From the NCBI GenBank assembly GCA_032111745.1, contig JAULUH010000144.1:1-60934 (forward strand): a stretch of DNA of 60,934 nt, given 5' to 3'. Within the stretch, counting starts at the first letter, position 1, and each line of letters opens with the position of its first letter. The stretch comes from JAULUH01 sp032111745 (lineage in GTDB: Bacteria > Chloroflexota > Anaerolineae > JAAEKA01). The position numbers were made by a program, and so were the translations under genes. The notes beneath the pieces were generated by a model. That model saw only the letters and a program-made list of their open reading frames with translations. It searched no databases and had not been told where the DNA came from. This document shows, piece after piece, positions 42,611 to 51,091 of the stretch.

Positions 42611-43780
42611 ATGCGCAGTCGCATTTCTCAGAAGGCGGCAGCAGTGCCGCCCTCTGGGATCCGCAAGTTCTTCGACATCGCCGCCACCATGCAGGACGTC
42701 ATCAGCCTGGGCATCGGCGAGCCCGACTTCGTCACCCCCGACGTGATCCTGCAGGCCGGCATCGCCAGCCTGCAGCGCGGCGAGACCCGCTACACCTCTA
42801 ACTCCGGCACCATCGAGCTGCGGCGGGCCATCTGTGCCAAGCTAGAAGCCCAATATGGCGTAAGCTATCACCCAGAGGACGAGGTACTGGTGACGGTGGG
42901 GGTGAGCGAAGCCCTCTATCTGGCGGCCAACGCCATCCTGGACCCCGGCGACGAGGTCATCGTGCCCGAGCCCTGTTTCGTGGCCTATACGCCAGAGGTG
43001 ATCCTAGCCGGAGCCGTCCCGGTCACCATCCCCACCCGCGTTGCGGACGCCTTCCAGGTCACCGGTGCCGAGATCACCGCCGCGATCACCCCTCGCACCA
43101 AGGCCCTGCTTATAGGTTACCCCAACAACCCTACCGGCGCCGTACTGAGCCGCCAGCGCCTCGAGGAGATCGCCCAGGTGGCCGAGCAACACGACCTGTT
43201 GGTGATCTCCGACGAGATCTATGATCGCCTGGTCTACGGTGGGCACCGCCACGTCTGTTTCTCCAGCCTGCCCGGCATGAAGGAGCGCACCATTCTCATT
43301 GGCGGCATGAGCAAGGACTACGCCATGACCGGCTGGCGTATCGGCTACGCCGCGGCCCCGCCCGAGATCCTGGCCGCCATGCGCAAGATCCACCAGTACA
43401 CCATCATGTCCGCGCCCACCATGGGCCAGGCCGCGGCCCTGGTCGCCCTCACCGATCCCCGGGCCGAGGAGGCCGTGCTCGCCATGCTGGCCAGCTACGA
43501 CCAGCGCCGCCGCCTGATCGTCGACGGGCTCAACAGCATCGGCCTGGCCTGTTTCGAGCCCCAGGGCGCCTTCTATGCCTTCCCCAACGTGGAGATCAGC
43601 GGCATGGACGAGGACACCTTCGCCTGGACCCTGCTGGAGGAGGAACAGGTGGCCGTGGTGCCCGGCACCGCCTTCGGCGCCGCCGGCAAGGGCCACGTGC
43701 GCTGCACCTACGCCACATCTACCGAGAAGCTCGAACAGGCCCTGGAGCGCATGCACCATTTCGTCCGCCGCCACGGTTAG
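42611..43780 (+). CDS. class I aminotransferase, aspartate/aromatic type
   Basis: A 389-residue PLP enzyme. It starts ISQKAAAVPPSGIRKFFDIAATMQDVISLGIGEPDF. YPNNPTGAVLS, VISDEIYDRLVYGG and the cofactor lysine in GGMSKDYAMTGWRIGYAA follow. A Rossmann-like PLP domain is complete and the C-terminal domain ends normally. AAGGAGA lies upstream of the ATG. It is one of the AspC/PatA group; the substrate may be aspartate, alanine or aromatic amino acids. Confidence 0.93.
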   Translation: MRSRISQKAAAVPPSGIRKFFDIAATMQDVISLGIGEPDFVTPDVILQAGIASLQRGETRYTSNSGTIELRRAICAKLEAQYGVSYHPEDEVLVTVGVSEALYLAANAILDPGDEVIVPEPCFVAYTPEVILAGAVPVTIPTRVADAFQVTGAEITAAITPRTKALLIGYPNNPTGAVLSRQRLEEIAQVAEQHDLLVISDEIYDRLVYGGHRHVCFSSLPGMKERTILIGGMSKDYAMTGWRIGYAAAPPEILAAMRKIHQYTIMSAPTMGQAAALVALTDPRAEEAVLAMLASYDQRRRLIVDGLNSIGLACFEPQGAFYAFPNVEISGMDEDTFAWTLLEEEQVAVVPGTAFGAAGKGHVRCTYATSTEKLEQALERMHHFVRRHG

Positions 43781-43789
43781 GAGAGATCA

Positions 43790-44086
43790 ATGGCCGAGCT
43801 ACGTTTCATCATCACCGTCGACGACCATCGCAACCTACCTCTCCCCGAGGGCGTCCCCTTCGAGGTTGGCGAGCCCCTGCACGTCCTTTGGGACGGCAAC
43901 GTGCTCCAGGTCTCGCGGCGCAAGCCCAAGAGCCTCAGCGATGCCTACGCCAAGGTCCAGAAGGATGCCAGCCGCGTGCTTGAAACCGACGAGCTGGCCC
44001 GGCGCCTGGCCGAGGACGAGGCCCGGCGGCGGCGCAAGTTCGACGAGCTGTTCGGTGGCACGCCAAGCAAAGAGGGACACGAGTGA
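43790..44086 (+). CDS. small AbrB-like or chaperone-like hypothetical protein
   Basis: A 98-residue protein. The first 45 residues (LRFIITVDDHRNLPLPEGVPFEVGEPLHVLWDGNVLQVSRR) have the strand-turn pattern of AbrB-like swapped-hairpin domains. The rest (about 50-95) is a charged helix rich in Glu, Arg and Lys, maybe a coiled coil. It starts nine bases after the aminotransferase stop. The GTG of the next gene overlaps its TGA, so it is translationally coupled. Function unknown. Confidence 0.6.
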   Translation: MAELRFIITVDDHRNLPLPEGVPFEVGEPLHVLWDGNVLQVSRRKPKSLSDAYAKVQKDASRVLETDELARRLAEDEARRRRKFDELFGGTPSKEGHE

Positions 44087-45300
44087 CGTTGCCGCAACAT
44101 GACGCCCAGGGCGATCGGGCGAGCTACGCGTACCTGGTGCTGGGTGCTGGACGCCAGGGCACAGCCGCGGCCTATGACCTGGTGCGCTTCGGCGACGCCA
44201 TCCGGGTCTGTCTGGCGGACGCTGACCTGGTGCGGGCGCAATCCTCGGCGCAGCGCGTCAACACCCTGGCCGGCCGCGCTGTCGCCCAGGCCATGGAGCT
44301 GGATGTCAGGGATGTTGGCGCAGTCCGGCAGGCCCTGCCGGGCTACCACGTGATCCTTAGCGCCGTGCCCTACTACTACAACCTGGACCTGACCCACGCG
44401 GCCATCGATGCCGGCGTCTCCTACTGTGACTTGGGCGGGCACACGGATACCGTCTGCCGGCAACACGCCCTGGACCCAGAGGCACGGGCAGCCGGTGTGC
44501 GCGTGGTGCCCGACTGTGGCATGGGCCCTGGCATGGGTGTCACGCTGGCTGCGTACGCCATGAGCCTGCTGGACCAGCCCGAGCACGTCAAGGTCTACGA
44601 TGCCGGTTTGCCCCAGGAGCCCCAGCCGCCATGGCACTACCTGGCCACATTCAACATCGAAGGGTTGGTGAACGAATACCATGGTGGCATGACGGTGCTG
44701 CGCGGCGGCCAGCTGATGCATCTGCCCTGTTTCACCGAGCTGGAGATCATCCATATCCCTACTGTTGGCCACCTGGAGGCTTTCGTCCTGGCCGGTGGAG
44801 CCTCCACTGCACCGTGGACCTTTCAGGGCCAGCTGCAGAGCTTTGAGTTGAAGGTGTGCCGCTACCCCGGCACCTATGCCCAGCTCAAGGCCTTCTCCGA
44901 CCTGGGCCTCTTCGATCCCGACCCCATCCCGGTTGGCCCGGTACACGTCAGCCCGCGCCAGGTCTTCCAGGCCCTGTACGAGCCCCAGGTGCGCGCGGAG
45001 GTTATGCGCGATGTCTGCCTGATCCGGGCTGTCGCCCGCGGCCACCAGGACGGCCGTCCTGCGGTGGCCCAGGTCGACCTGGTGGATCGCTACGACGAAG
45101 CCACGGGTTTCACCGCCATGGAGCGTACTACTGGCTGGCACGCAGCTATCGTGGCCACCATGCTGGCCAGGGGCGAGACCCCCATCGGCTCGGTCCCGCT
45201 GGAGTTAGCCGTCCTGGGCGAGAGGTTCGTCGAGGAAGCACGCCGGCGAGGGTTCAGCATCGCCACCCAGATTAGCTTTCCCGTAGCGGAGAGAGCATGA
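44083..45300 (+). CDS. saccharopine-dehydrogenase-like NAD(P) enzyme
   Basis: A 405-residue Rossmann protein. LVLGAGRQGTAAAYDLVRFGDAI at the start is a GxGxxG dinucleotide site, and ILSAVPYYYNLDLTHAAIDAGVSYCDLGGHTD is typical of the saccharopine dehydrogenase and lysine 6-dehydrogenase group. It overlaps the previous small gene and gatB (ATGA) by four bases each, so the three are one translation unit. The actual substrate is not known; lysine metabolism is possible. Confidence 0.82.
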   Translation: MTLPQHDAQGDRASYAYLVLGAGRQGTAAAYDLVRFGDAIRVCLADADLVRAQSSAQRVNTLAGRAVAQAMELDVRDVGAVRQALPGYHVILSAVPYYYNLDLTHAAIDAGVSYCDLGGHTDTVCRQHALDPEARAAGVRVVPDCGMGPGMGVTLAAYAMSLLDQPEHVKVYDAGLPQEPQPPWHYLATFNIEGLVNEYHGGMTVLRGGQLMHLPCFTELEIIHIPTVGHLEAFVLAGGASTAPWTFQGQLQSFELKVCRYPGTYAQLKAFSDLGLFDPDPIPVGPVHVSPRQVFQALYEPQVRAEVMRDVCLIRAVARGHQDGRPAVAQVDLVDRYDEATGFTAMERTTGWHAAIVATMLARGETPIGSVPLELAVLGERFVEEARRRGFSIATQISFPVAERA

Positions 45301-46778
45301 ACGCACGCGCAGCTGTCGGGGCCAAGGGAACCTATCAACCAGTTATCGGCATGGAGGTCCACGCCCAGCTGCTGACGGCCTCCAAGATGTTTTGTCGCTG
45401 CAGCGCCGACTACTGGGAGGCGCCACCCAACAGCCACGTCTGCCCGGTGTGCCTGGGCATGCCCGGTGTGCTGCCGGTGATCAACGCGCATGCGGTCGAG
45501 CAAACCGTGCGCACCGGCCTGGCCCTGAACTGCCAGATCGCCCAGTTCAGCGTCTTCGCGCGCAAGAATTACCACTACCCCGATCTGCCCAAGGGCTATC
45601 AGATCAGCCAGTATGAGCTGCCGCTGTGCACCGAGGGCTGGCTAACCATCGAAGGCGATGGCGGCCAGCCCAAGCGCATCGGCATCCGCCGCGCCCACCT
45701 GGAGGAGGATACCGGCAAGCTGGTTCATGCCGATGGCCATAGCCTGGTGGACCTGAACCGCGCCGGCGTGCCCCTGCTGGAGATCGTCACCGAGTCCGAT
45801 CTATCGAGCGCTGAGGAAGCCTACCGCTACCTGGTCAAGCTGCGCACCATTTTGCGCTACCTGGGCGTCAATTCGGGCGACATGGAGAAGGGGGCTATGC
45901 GCTGCGAGGTCAACCTCAGCGTGCGCACCCCCGAACAGGCCGCCCGTGGTGAGTTCGGCACCAAGGTGGAGGTCAAGAATCTCAACTCCTTCAAGGCCGT
46001 GCGGGACTCCATTGCCTGTGAGATCGACCGCCAGGTCGCCCTCCTGCAGCGCGGCGGCCAGGTCGAGCAGGTCACCATGGGCTGGGACGAGAACCGGCGG
46101 CGCACTGTGCTCCAGCGCGCCAAGGAGAGCTCCGAGGACTACCGCTACTTCCCCGAGCCAGATTTGCCCCCCCTGGAGCTAAGCCGGGAATGGGTGGCCC
46201 GGCTGCAGGCCACGTTGCCAGAGCTGCCGGATGCCAAGGTTGCTCGCTTCATGGACTTCTACGGCCTCTCCGCCCGGGACGCCGACGTGCTGGCTGCGGA
46301 GCGCGCCGTGGCCGGCTGGTACGAAGAGGCCGTCCGGGCCTACGGCGGCTCGCCCAAGGAGGTCGCCAACTGGGTCACCGGCCAGCTCTTCGCCATGCTC
46401 AAGACTGAGGAGGGGGATATCGCCGGCCTGCCCATTACCCCGGCCGACCTGGCCGCCCTGATCCAGCTAGTAGACAGCGGCACCATCAATCGCAATACCG
46501 GCAAGCGGGTGCTGGAGCAGATGGTGGTGACAGGCCAGACTCCTGCGGCGATTGTCGCCGCCGAGGGGTTGGCGCAGGTGTCCGACAGTGCCGGCCTGGC
46601 GGCCGTGGTGCGCCAGGTGCTAGAGGACAGCCCCGAGGAGTTGCGTCGCTATCGAGAGGGGAAGACCTCCCTGCAAGGCTGGTTCATGGGCCAGATCATG
46701 CGCCAGACCCGGGGCCAGGCCAACCCCGACCTGGTTCGCCAGCTGCTGGACGAGGCACTGTCTGCATCTCCTTCGTAG
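45297..46778 (+). CDS. gatB: Asp/Glu-tRNA amidotransferase subunit B
   Basis: A 493-residue subunit that carries the kinase-like tRNA-activating site. YQPVIGMEVHAQLLTASKMFCRCSADYWEAPPNSHVCPVCLGMPG holds the zinc-binding Cys set. YHYPDLPKGYQISQYE and RAHLEEDTGKLVH follow. The C-terminal YqeY-like tail domain is complete. It is translationally coupled to the dehydrogenase-like gene, not to gatA, which is over 4 kb upstream. Confidence 0.97.
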   Translation: MNARAAVGAKGTYQPVIGMEVHAQLLTASKMFCRCSADYWEAPPNSHVCPVCLGMPGVLPVINAHAVEQTVRTGLALNCQIAQFSVFARKNYHYPDLPKGYQISQYELPLCTEGWLTIEGDGGQPKRIGIRRAHLEEDTGKLVHADGHSLVDLNRAGVPLLEIVTESDLSSAEEAYRYLVKLRTILRYLGVNSGDMEKGAMRCEVNLSVRTPEQAARGEFGTKVEVKNLNSFKAVRDSIACEIDRQVALLQRGGQVEQVTMGWDENRRRTVLQRAKESSEDYRYFPEPDLPPLELSREWVARLQATLPELPDAKVARFMDFYGLSARDADVLAAERAVAGWYEEAVRAYGGSPKEVANWVTGQLFAMLKTEEGDIAGLPITPADLAALIQLVDSGTINRNTGKRVLEQMVVTGQTPAAIVAAEGLAQVSDSAGLAAVVRQVLEDSPEELRRYREGKTSLQGWFMGQIMRQTRGQANPDLVRQLLDEALSASPS

Positions 46779-46804
46779 GGACCGGGGCTGGGGGAAACCG
46801 GCTG

Positions 46805-47175
46805 AAGGGGGTGGGGAGGCGCGGGGCGAAGGACAAGTCACGCGGGTGCTGGGACTGGGCGGGCATATCATCCCGGAACGGGATATCATCCTGTAAAGGA
46901 CGGAGGGCCGCGCCCTACGAGGGGAGGGGGGTCTTGATGCAGCTGGGAGGCGGGTGATGGGGCGCGGGGCAAGGGAGAGATCACGCGGGTGCCAGGACTG
47001 GGCGGGCACGGAGGCCCGCGCCCTACGAGGGGATGGGGGCCTTGGCGCAGCTAAAGGGCGGGTGGCGAAGTACGGGGAAAAGGACAATTTGGAGGCGTGA
47101 CAAACTGGGCGGGCGTATCATCCCGGAACGGGATATCATCCCGGAAGGGACGGAGGCCTGCGCCCTAGGAGGGGA
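46805..47175 (+). repeat. three degenerate GC-rich intergenic repeat units
   Basis: The 509-bp region between gatB and the convergent transporter gene has no gene. It holds three related units (about 46805-46925, 46930-47033 and 47034-47175), each ending in a GCGCCCTA-CGAGGGGA-like stretch. Units 1 and 3 carry an identical 26-base core (46866-46891 and 47116-47141) with nested palindromes ATCCCG-GAA-CGGGAT. Unit 2 lacks this core. It may be a non-coding or mobile repeat; 47176-47287 shows nothing clear. Confidence 0.7.
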
Positions 47176-47287
47176 TGGGTATCGGGATTCCATCGGGTAC
47201 AGTGGGGATGGCCGCCCCATGCTGCGACAGATCAGGCCAGGGCGGGAATAGTGGGAACGGACGATGGAGGCGCAGGGTTTTGCGTCT

Positions 47288-48862
47288 CTACGTGGGCGGC
47301 CTGGCCTGGACGATGGACTCGTACCTCTCGCCCGCCATCATCAGGCCCAGCTCCTCGGCGTTCGTCTCCTCGCGCCGTACTACGCCCATGATCTCACCCT
47401 CGTAGAGCACCGCAATGCGATCCGACAGGGCCAGGATCTCGTCCAGGTCCTCCGAGATGAGCAGAATTGCCGTGCCCTTGGCCCGTTGCTCCAGCAGGCG
47501 TTGGTGGATGTACTCGGTCGCGCCGATGTCCACCCCGCGCGTCGGCTGTGCGGCGATCAACACCTTGGGGTCGGTGGACAGCTCCCGAGCCAGGATCACC
47601 TTCTGGATGTTGCCGCCCGACAGGCTCTTGATCGGCGTATCGATGCTGGGGGTCTTAACCCGGAATTCCTGCACCAGCTGCTGGCTGCGCTGGGCGATGG
47701 CCTTGAAGTCCAGGAACAGCCCGTTGCTATAGGGCCGGCGGATGTGATCCTCCAGGATGATGTTCTCGGCGACGCTGAACTCCTGGACCACCCCATCGTG
47801 CATGCGTTCCTCGGGGATATAGCGCACACCAGCCCCGATGCGTTGGCCCACTGGCCAGCGCGTGATGTCGGTGCCCACCAGGGTGATGTGCCCGTCGGTT
47901 ACCTCCCGCAAGCCCGCGATGACCTCGGCCAGGGTGCGCTGGCCGTTGCCGCTGACCCCGGCGATGCCCAGGATCTCGCCCGATCGCAGCTGTTGCGACA
48001 GGTGATACAACGCCCGCGTGCCTGTAATGCGATAGGCCTCGACGTCGTCCAGCTCCAGCAGCGCGTCGCCGGCCACCGCCACCCCCCTCTCGCGGTCCAG
48101 CAATACCTCCCGCCCTACCATCATGCGCGCCAGCTGCTGCCGGCTGATGGCCTCGTTGGGCACTGTGTCCACCAGCCGCCCAGCTCGCAACACGCTGATG
48201 CGGTCGCTCAGCGCCAGCACCTCGCGCAGCTTGTGGCTGATGAACACCAGGCAATGTCCGTCTTCGGTCATCTGGCGCAGGGTGCCGAAGAGCTCGTCCA
48301 CCTCCTGGGGCGTCAGCACGGCCGTGGGCTCATCCAGGATCAAGAGAGCTGCTCCCCGATACAGCGCCTTGATGATCTCCACGCGCTGCCGCACCCCCAC
48401 CGGCAGGGTCCACACCGGGGCCTTGGGGTCTACCTGCAGGCCATAGGCCTTGGAGACCTCCCGGATGCGGGCCTCCACCTTGTCCAGGTCCAACAGGGGC
48501 GCGCGGCTGGAGGGCAGCCCCAGGGCCACGTTCTCGGCCACGGTGAGGGTATCCACCAGCATGAAATGCTGGTGGACCATGCCGATGCCCACTCTCAGGG
48601 CGTCGGTCGGCGTGTCGATCTCTACGGCACGGCCATTCAGCAGGATCTCACCCTCGTCCTTGTGGTACATGCCATAGAGGATCTTCATCAAGGTGGATTT
48701 GCCAGCGCCATTCTCGCCCAGCAGCGCGTGTACCTCGCCGGCCTTGATGTCGAAATCCACGTGGTCGCAGGCCAGTACCCCTGGAAAGCGCTTGACGATG
48801 TTGCGCATCTCCAGTGACTCGATGCGGGGCAGGCCGGTGGGGAGAAGTACTGGTTCGCTCAT
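47288..48862 (-). CDS. ABC transporter double ATPase of nucleoside/BMP type
   Basis: About 524 residues with two ABC domains. The first has GENGAGKST, the changed signature LPVGVRQRVE, LILDEPTAVLTP and SHKLREV. The second has GVSGNGQRT instead of a full Walker A, LSGGNIQKVILAREL, AAQPTRGVDIG and SEDLDE. This pattern belongs to the carbohydrate/nucleoside uptake class 2. The ATG at 48862 is preferred over 48886. With the BMP binding protein and two permeases it forms a nucleoside importer. Confidence 0.93.
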   Translation of the reverse strand: MSEPVLLPTGLPRIESLEMRNIVKRFPGVLACDHVDFDIKAGEVHALLGENGAGKSTLMKILYGMYHKDEGEILLNGRAVEIDTPTDALRVGIGMVHQHFMLVDTLTVAENVALGLPSSRAPLLDLDKVEARIREVSKAYGLQVDPKAPVWTLPVGVRQRVEIIKALYRGAALLILDEPTAVLTPQEVDELFGTLRQMTEDGHCLVFISHKLREVLALSDRISVLRAGRLVDTVPNEAISRQQLARMMVGREVLLDRERGVAVAGDALLELDDVEAYRITGTRALYHLSQQLRSGEILGIAGVSGNGQRTLAEVIAGLREVTDGHITLVGTDITRWPVGQRIGAGVRYIPEERMHDGVVQEFSVAENIILEDHIRRPYSNGLFLDFKAIAQRSQQLVQEFRVKTPSIDTPIKSLSGGNIQKVILARELSTDPKVLIAAQPTRGVDIGATEYIHQRLLEQRAKGTAILLISEDLDEILALSDRIAVLYEGEIMGVVRREETNAEELGLMMAGERYESIVQARPPT

Positions 48863-49017
48863 GGTTTGTCTCTCAAGAGGTGGCAATGGCGGGCCGGGGG
48901 TAGTCAGGGTCTCTCAGAAGTCGGGGTGCCAGGCAGAGGCCAGGCGGCCCGGAACACGGACGGACCCGGACGCCGGACCGGAACACAGACGATCACCGAT
49001 GCCGGAAGTTCATAGGA

Positions 49018-49078
49018 GGGGCTATTGAGAAGCCCCAAGGATGGTTGGGTGGCGGAGAACTAGGAGTCTCCACCACCC
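49018..49078 (-). terminator. two hairpins between the binding protein and ATPase genes
   Basis: First met on the minus strand is a stem of GGGTGG-x-GGAGA with TCTCC-x-CCACCC (plus coordinates 49047-49078, 8-base loop, one mismatch), then GGGGCT/AGCCCC (49018-49036). They could lower expression of the ATPase relative to the abundant binding protein. Confidence 0.5.
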
Positions 49079-49095
49079 CGTCGTCTCATCGCAGC

Positions 49096-50106
49096 TTAGG
49101 GCAGCGGTTGAATCTTGCCGTCCTTGATATCCTGGATGGCCTGTTCCGCCGTCGCCTTCACCTCGTCCGGTACCGTCACCTGGGGGTTGAAGACCATCTT
49201 CAGGCCGCCGTTGTCCAGGGTCAACACATAGGCCTTGTTGCCGTAGGTGCCAGCCTGGTTCAGCGCGATCATGTCCTTGATTACCCCGGTCCAGTCGTAG
49301 ACCTGGGTCGCCACCACGGTGTCGGGGCCGAGGGAGCTCTGGTCGCTCTGCGTCCCCAGCCACTTGGCTCCCTTGTCCTTGGCCACGCCGATGGCACCGA
49401 CTACCTGCTGGGCCGAGCCGGTCAACACGTCGGCTCCAGCCTGGATGTGGGTGTTAGCAGCCTCCGAGGCCAGCGCCGTGTCGCCGAAGGAGCCGGTGTA
49501 GCTCACGTTGACCTCCAGGTCGGGCTTGGTAGTCTTGGCGCCGTTGACGAAGCCGTCGATATACAGCTTGGCGTCGCCAGCCTCCACCGGGCCTACCACG
49601 CCGACCACGCCGGACTCGTTCAGCAGCGCGGCGATGACGCCGTTGACGAAGCCACCCTCCTGGGCATTGGCCTCATACGCAAACACGTTCTTCAAGCCCT
49701 GGCTCTCACCCGTGTCCACCGCCGTGCCCCAGGCGAAGCTGGTTTCGGGGAAATCCTTGGCTACATCAAACATGGAGTTGCCATACTGGGTGCCATGGGC
49801 GATGATCAGGTTGTAGCCTTCGGATGCGTAGTCCCGCAGCGCGGCCGCCGCGTCCGCCACCTGGAACATGTTGTCGGAGTAGGCGATCTGCAGCTTGTCC
49901 TCGCCCATCTCCGCCTGCACAGCCTTCAGCCCGTCGCCCATCGACTGGCTCCAGGCCAGGTCGGTGATCGGCGCCGGCATGACGATGGCGATCTTGAAGG
50001 GGCCCTCAGCGGTGGTAGTGCCGCCAGGAGCCGTCCCCTGGCACGCGGTCAGCGCTAGCAGCGCAACCAGCACGAGGCCAATACCGATGGTAGTCTTTGC
50101 ACGCAT
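49096..50106 (-). CDS. BMP-family substrate-binding lipoprotein
   Basis: A 336-residue lipoprotein: the signal ends LLALTAC, with the Cys near 22. The mature part has IAIVMPAPITDLAWSQSMGDGLK, then IAHGTQYGNSMFDVAKDFPETSFAW and ADVLTGSAQQVVGAIGVAKDKGAKWLGTQSD, as in PnrA/BMP nucleoside-binding proteins. It captures purine nucleosides or related ligands outside the cell for the two permeases. AGGAGG lies four bases before the ATG. The ligand is inferred from the family and from the molybdenum hydroxylase neighbours. Confidence 0.93.
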   Translation of the reverse strand: MRAKTTIGIGLVLVALLALTACQGTAPGGTTTAEGPFKIAIVMPAPITDLAWSQSMGDGLKAVQAEMGEDKLQIAYSDNMFQVADAAAALRDYASEGYNLIIAHGTQYGNSMFDVAKDFPETSFAWGTAVDTGESQGLKNVFAYEANAQEGGFVNGVIAALLNESGVVGVVGPVEAGDAKLYIDGFVNGAKTTKPDLEVNVSYTGSFGDTALASEAANTHIQAGADVLTGSAQQVVGAIGVAKDKGAKWLGTQSDQSSLGPDTVVATQVYDWTGVIKDMIALNQAGTYGNKAYVLTLDNGGLKMVFNPQVTVPDEVKATAEQAIQDIKDGKIQPLP

Positions 50107-50158
50107 AGTTCCTCCTAAAGGGGTGGGGGTGGGGCAGGACCCTCAGTCCTGCATGAAG

Positions 50159-51091
50159 CTATCCGCTGCGCTCGAACGGCTTGTTCAGCGCCGCGGGTTG
50201 CCTGATCTGTCCACTGGAGAAGATCAGGACGACGATGGTCAGGATATACGGCAACATCACGGCCAGGTCCGAAGGGATCGGAATGCCCTTGACCTGAACC
50301 CAAAGCTGTAGCGAGTTGACGGTGGCGAACAACAGTGAGCCCAGCAACACCCCCACGGGCCGCCAGCCACCAAAGTAGACCAAGGCGACGGCGATGAAGC
50401 CCAGCCCATTGGTCATGTTCTCCTGGAACACGTTGAGTAGCCCGGTGCTCAGCGAGGCGCCAGCCACCCCAGCCATGGCCGCGCCGAAGATCACGCCGAA
50501 GTAGCGTACCCGGTTGACGTTCACGCCTAGCGAGTCGGCCGCCTCCGGGTTCTGGCCCACGGCCCGAACCTTCAGGCCCAGCGTCGTCTTCTCCATCAGG
50601 AACCAGACCAGCGGCACCATCAGATAGGCGAAATAGACCAGGATGTTGTGCCGGAACAGGATCTCTCCCAGCACCGGGATATCGCTCAGCACGGGCAACC
50701 TCAATTCCTTAAAACCGCTCACACTCTCTACCGAACCGATCATCACCCGGAACAACACGCTGCTCAGGCCGAGCCCGAACAGATAGAGTCCAATGCCGCT
50801 GATACCCTGCTCGGCCTGGAAGGTCACGCTGACGATGGACATCAGCACCCCCATCAGGGAGCCGATGATAATGGCCGCCAGCACGCCTAACCATAAGTTG
50901 CCGGTGTTGAACACCACAAAGAACGCGGCGAACGCACCCATCAACATGATGCCGTCCACGCCCAGGTCCAGCACGCCGGAGCGCTGGGCCACAGTCTCGC
51001 CCAACGCCGCATACAGGTAGGGTGTTGCCAGCCGGATGCCGCTGTACAGAATCCCGATCAGCACAGAGCCCTGGAACAGTTCGTCAATCAC
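50159..51091 (-). CDS. ABC transporter permease (nucleoside type, second subunit)
   Basis: A 310-residue membrane protein with about eight to ten helices. It starts DELFQGSVLIGILYSGIRLATPYLYAALGETVAQRSGVLDLGVDGIMLMGAFAAF. The conserved loop VRAVGQNPEAADSLGVNVNRVRYFGVIFGAAMAGVAG is typical of BMP-type permeases. The GTG at 51091 overlaps the previous permease by eight bases. GGAGG is six bases upstream of the GTG. Confidence 0.93.
   Translation of the reverse strand: MIDELFQGSVLIGILYSGIRLATPYLYAALGETVAQRSGVLDLGVDGIMLMGAFAAFFVVFNTGNLWLGVLAAIIIGSLMGVLMSIVSVTFQAEQGISGIGLYLFGLGLSSVLFRVMIGSVESVSGFKELRLPVLSDIPVLGEILFRHNILVYFAYLMVPLVWFLMEKTTLGLKVRAVGQNPEAADSLGVNVNRVRYFGVIFGAAMAGVAGASLSTGLLNVFQENMTNGLGFIAVALVYFGGWRPVGVLLGSLLFATVNSLQLWVQVKGIPIPSDLAVMLPYILTIVVLIFSSGQIRQPAALNKPFERSG

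Noticed and set aside
46779..47287. A CRISPR array
   Set aside because: The units are few, long, degenerate and without regular spacers; no cas gene is near.
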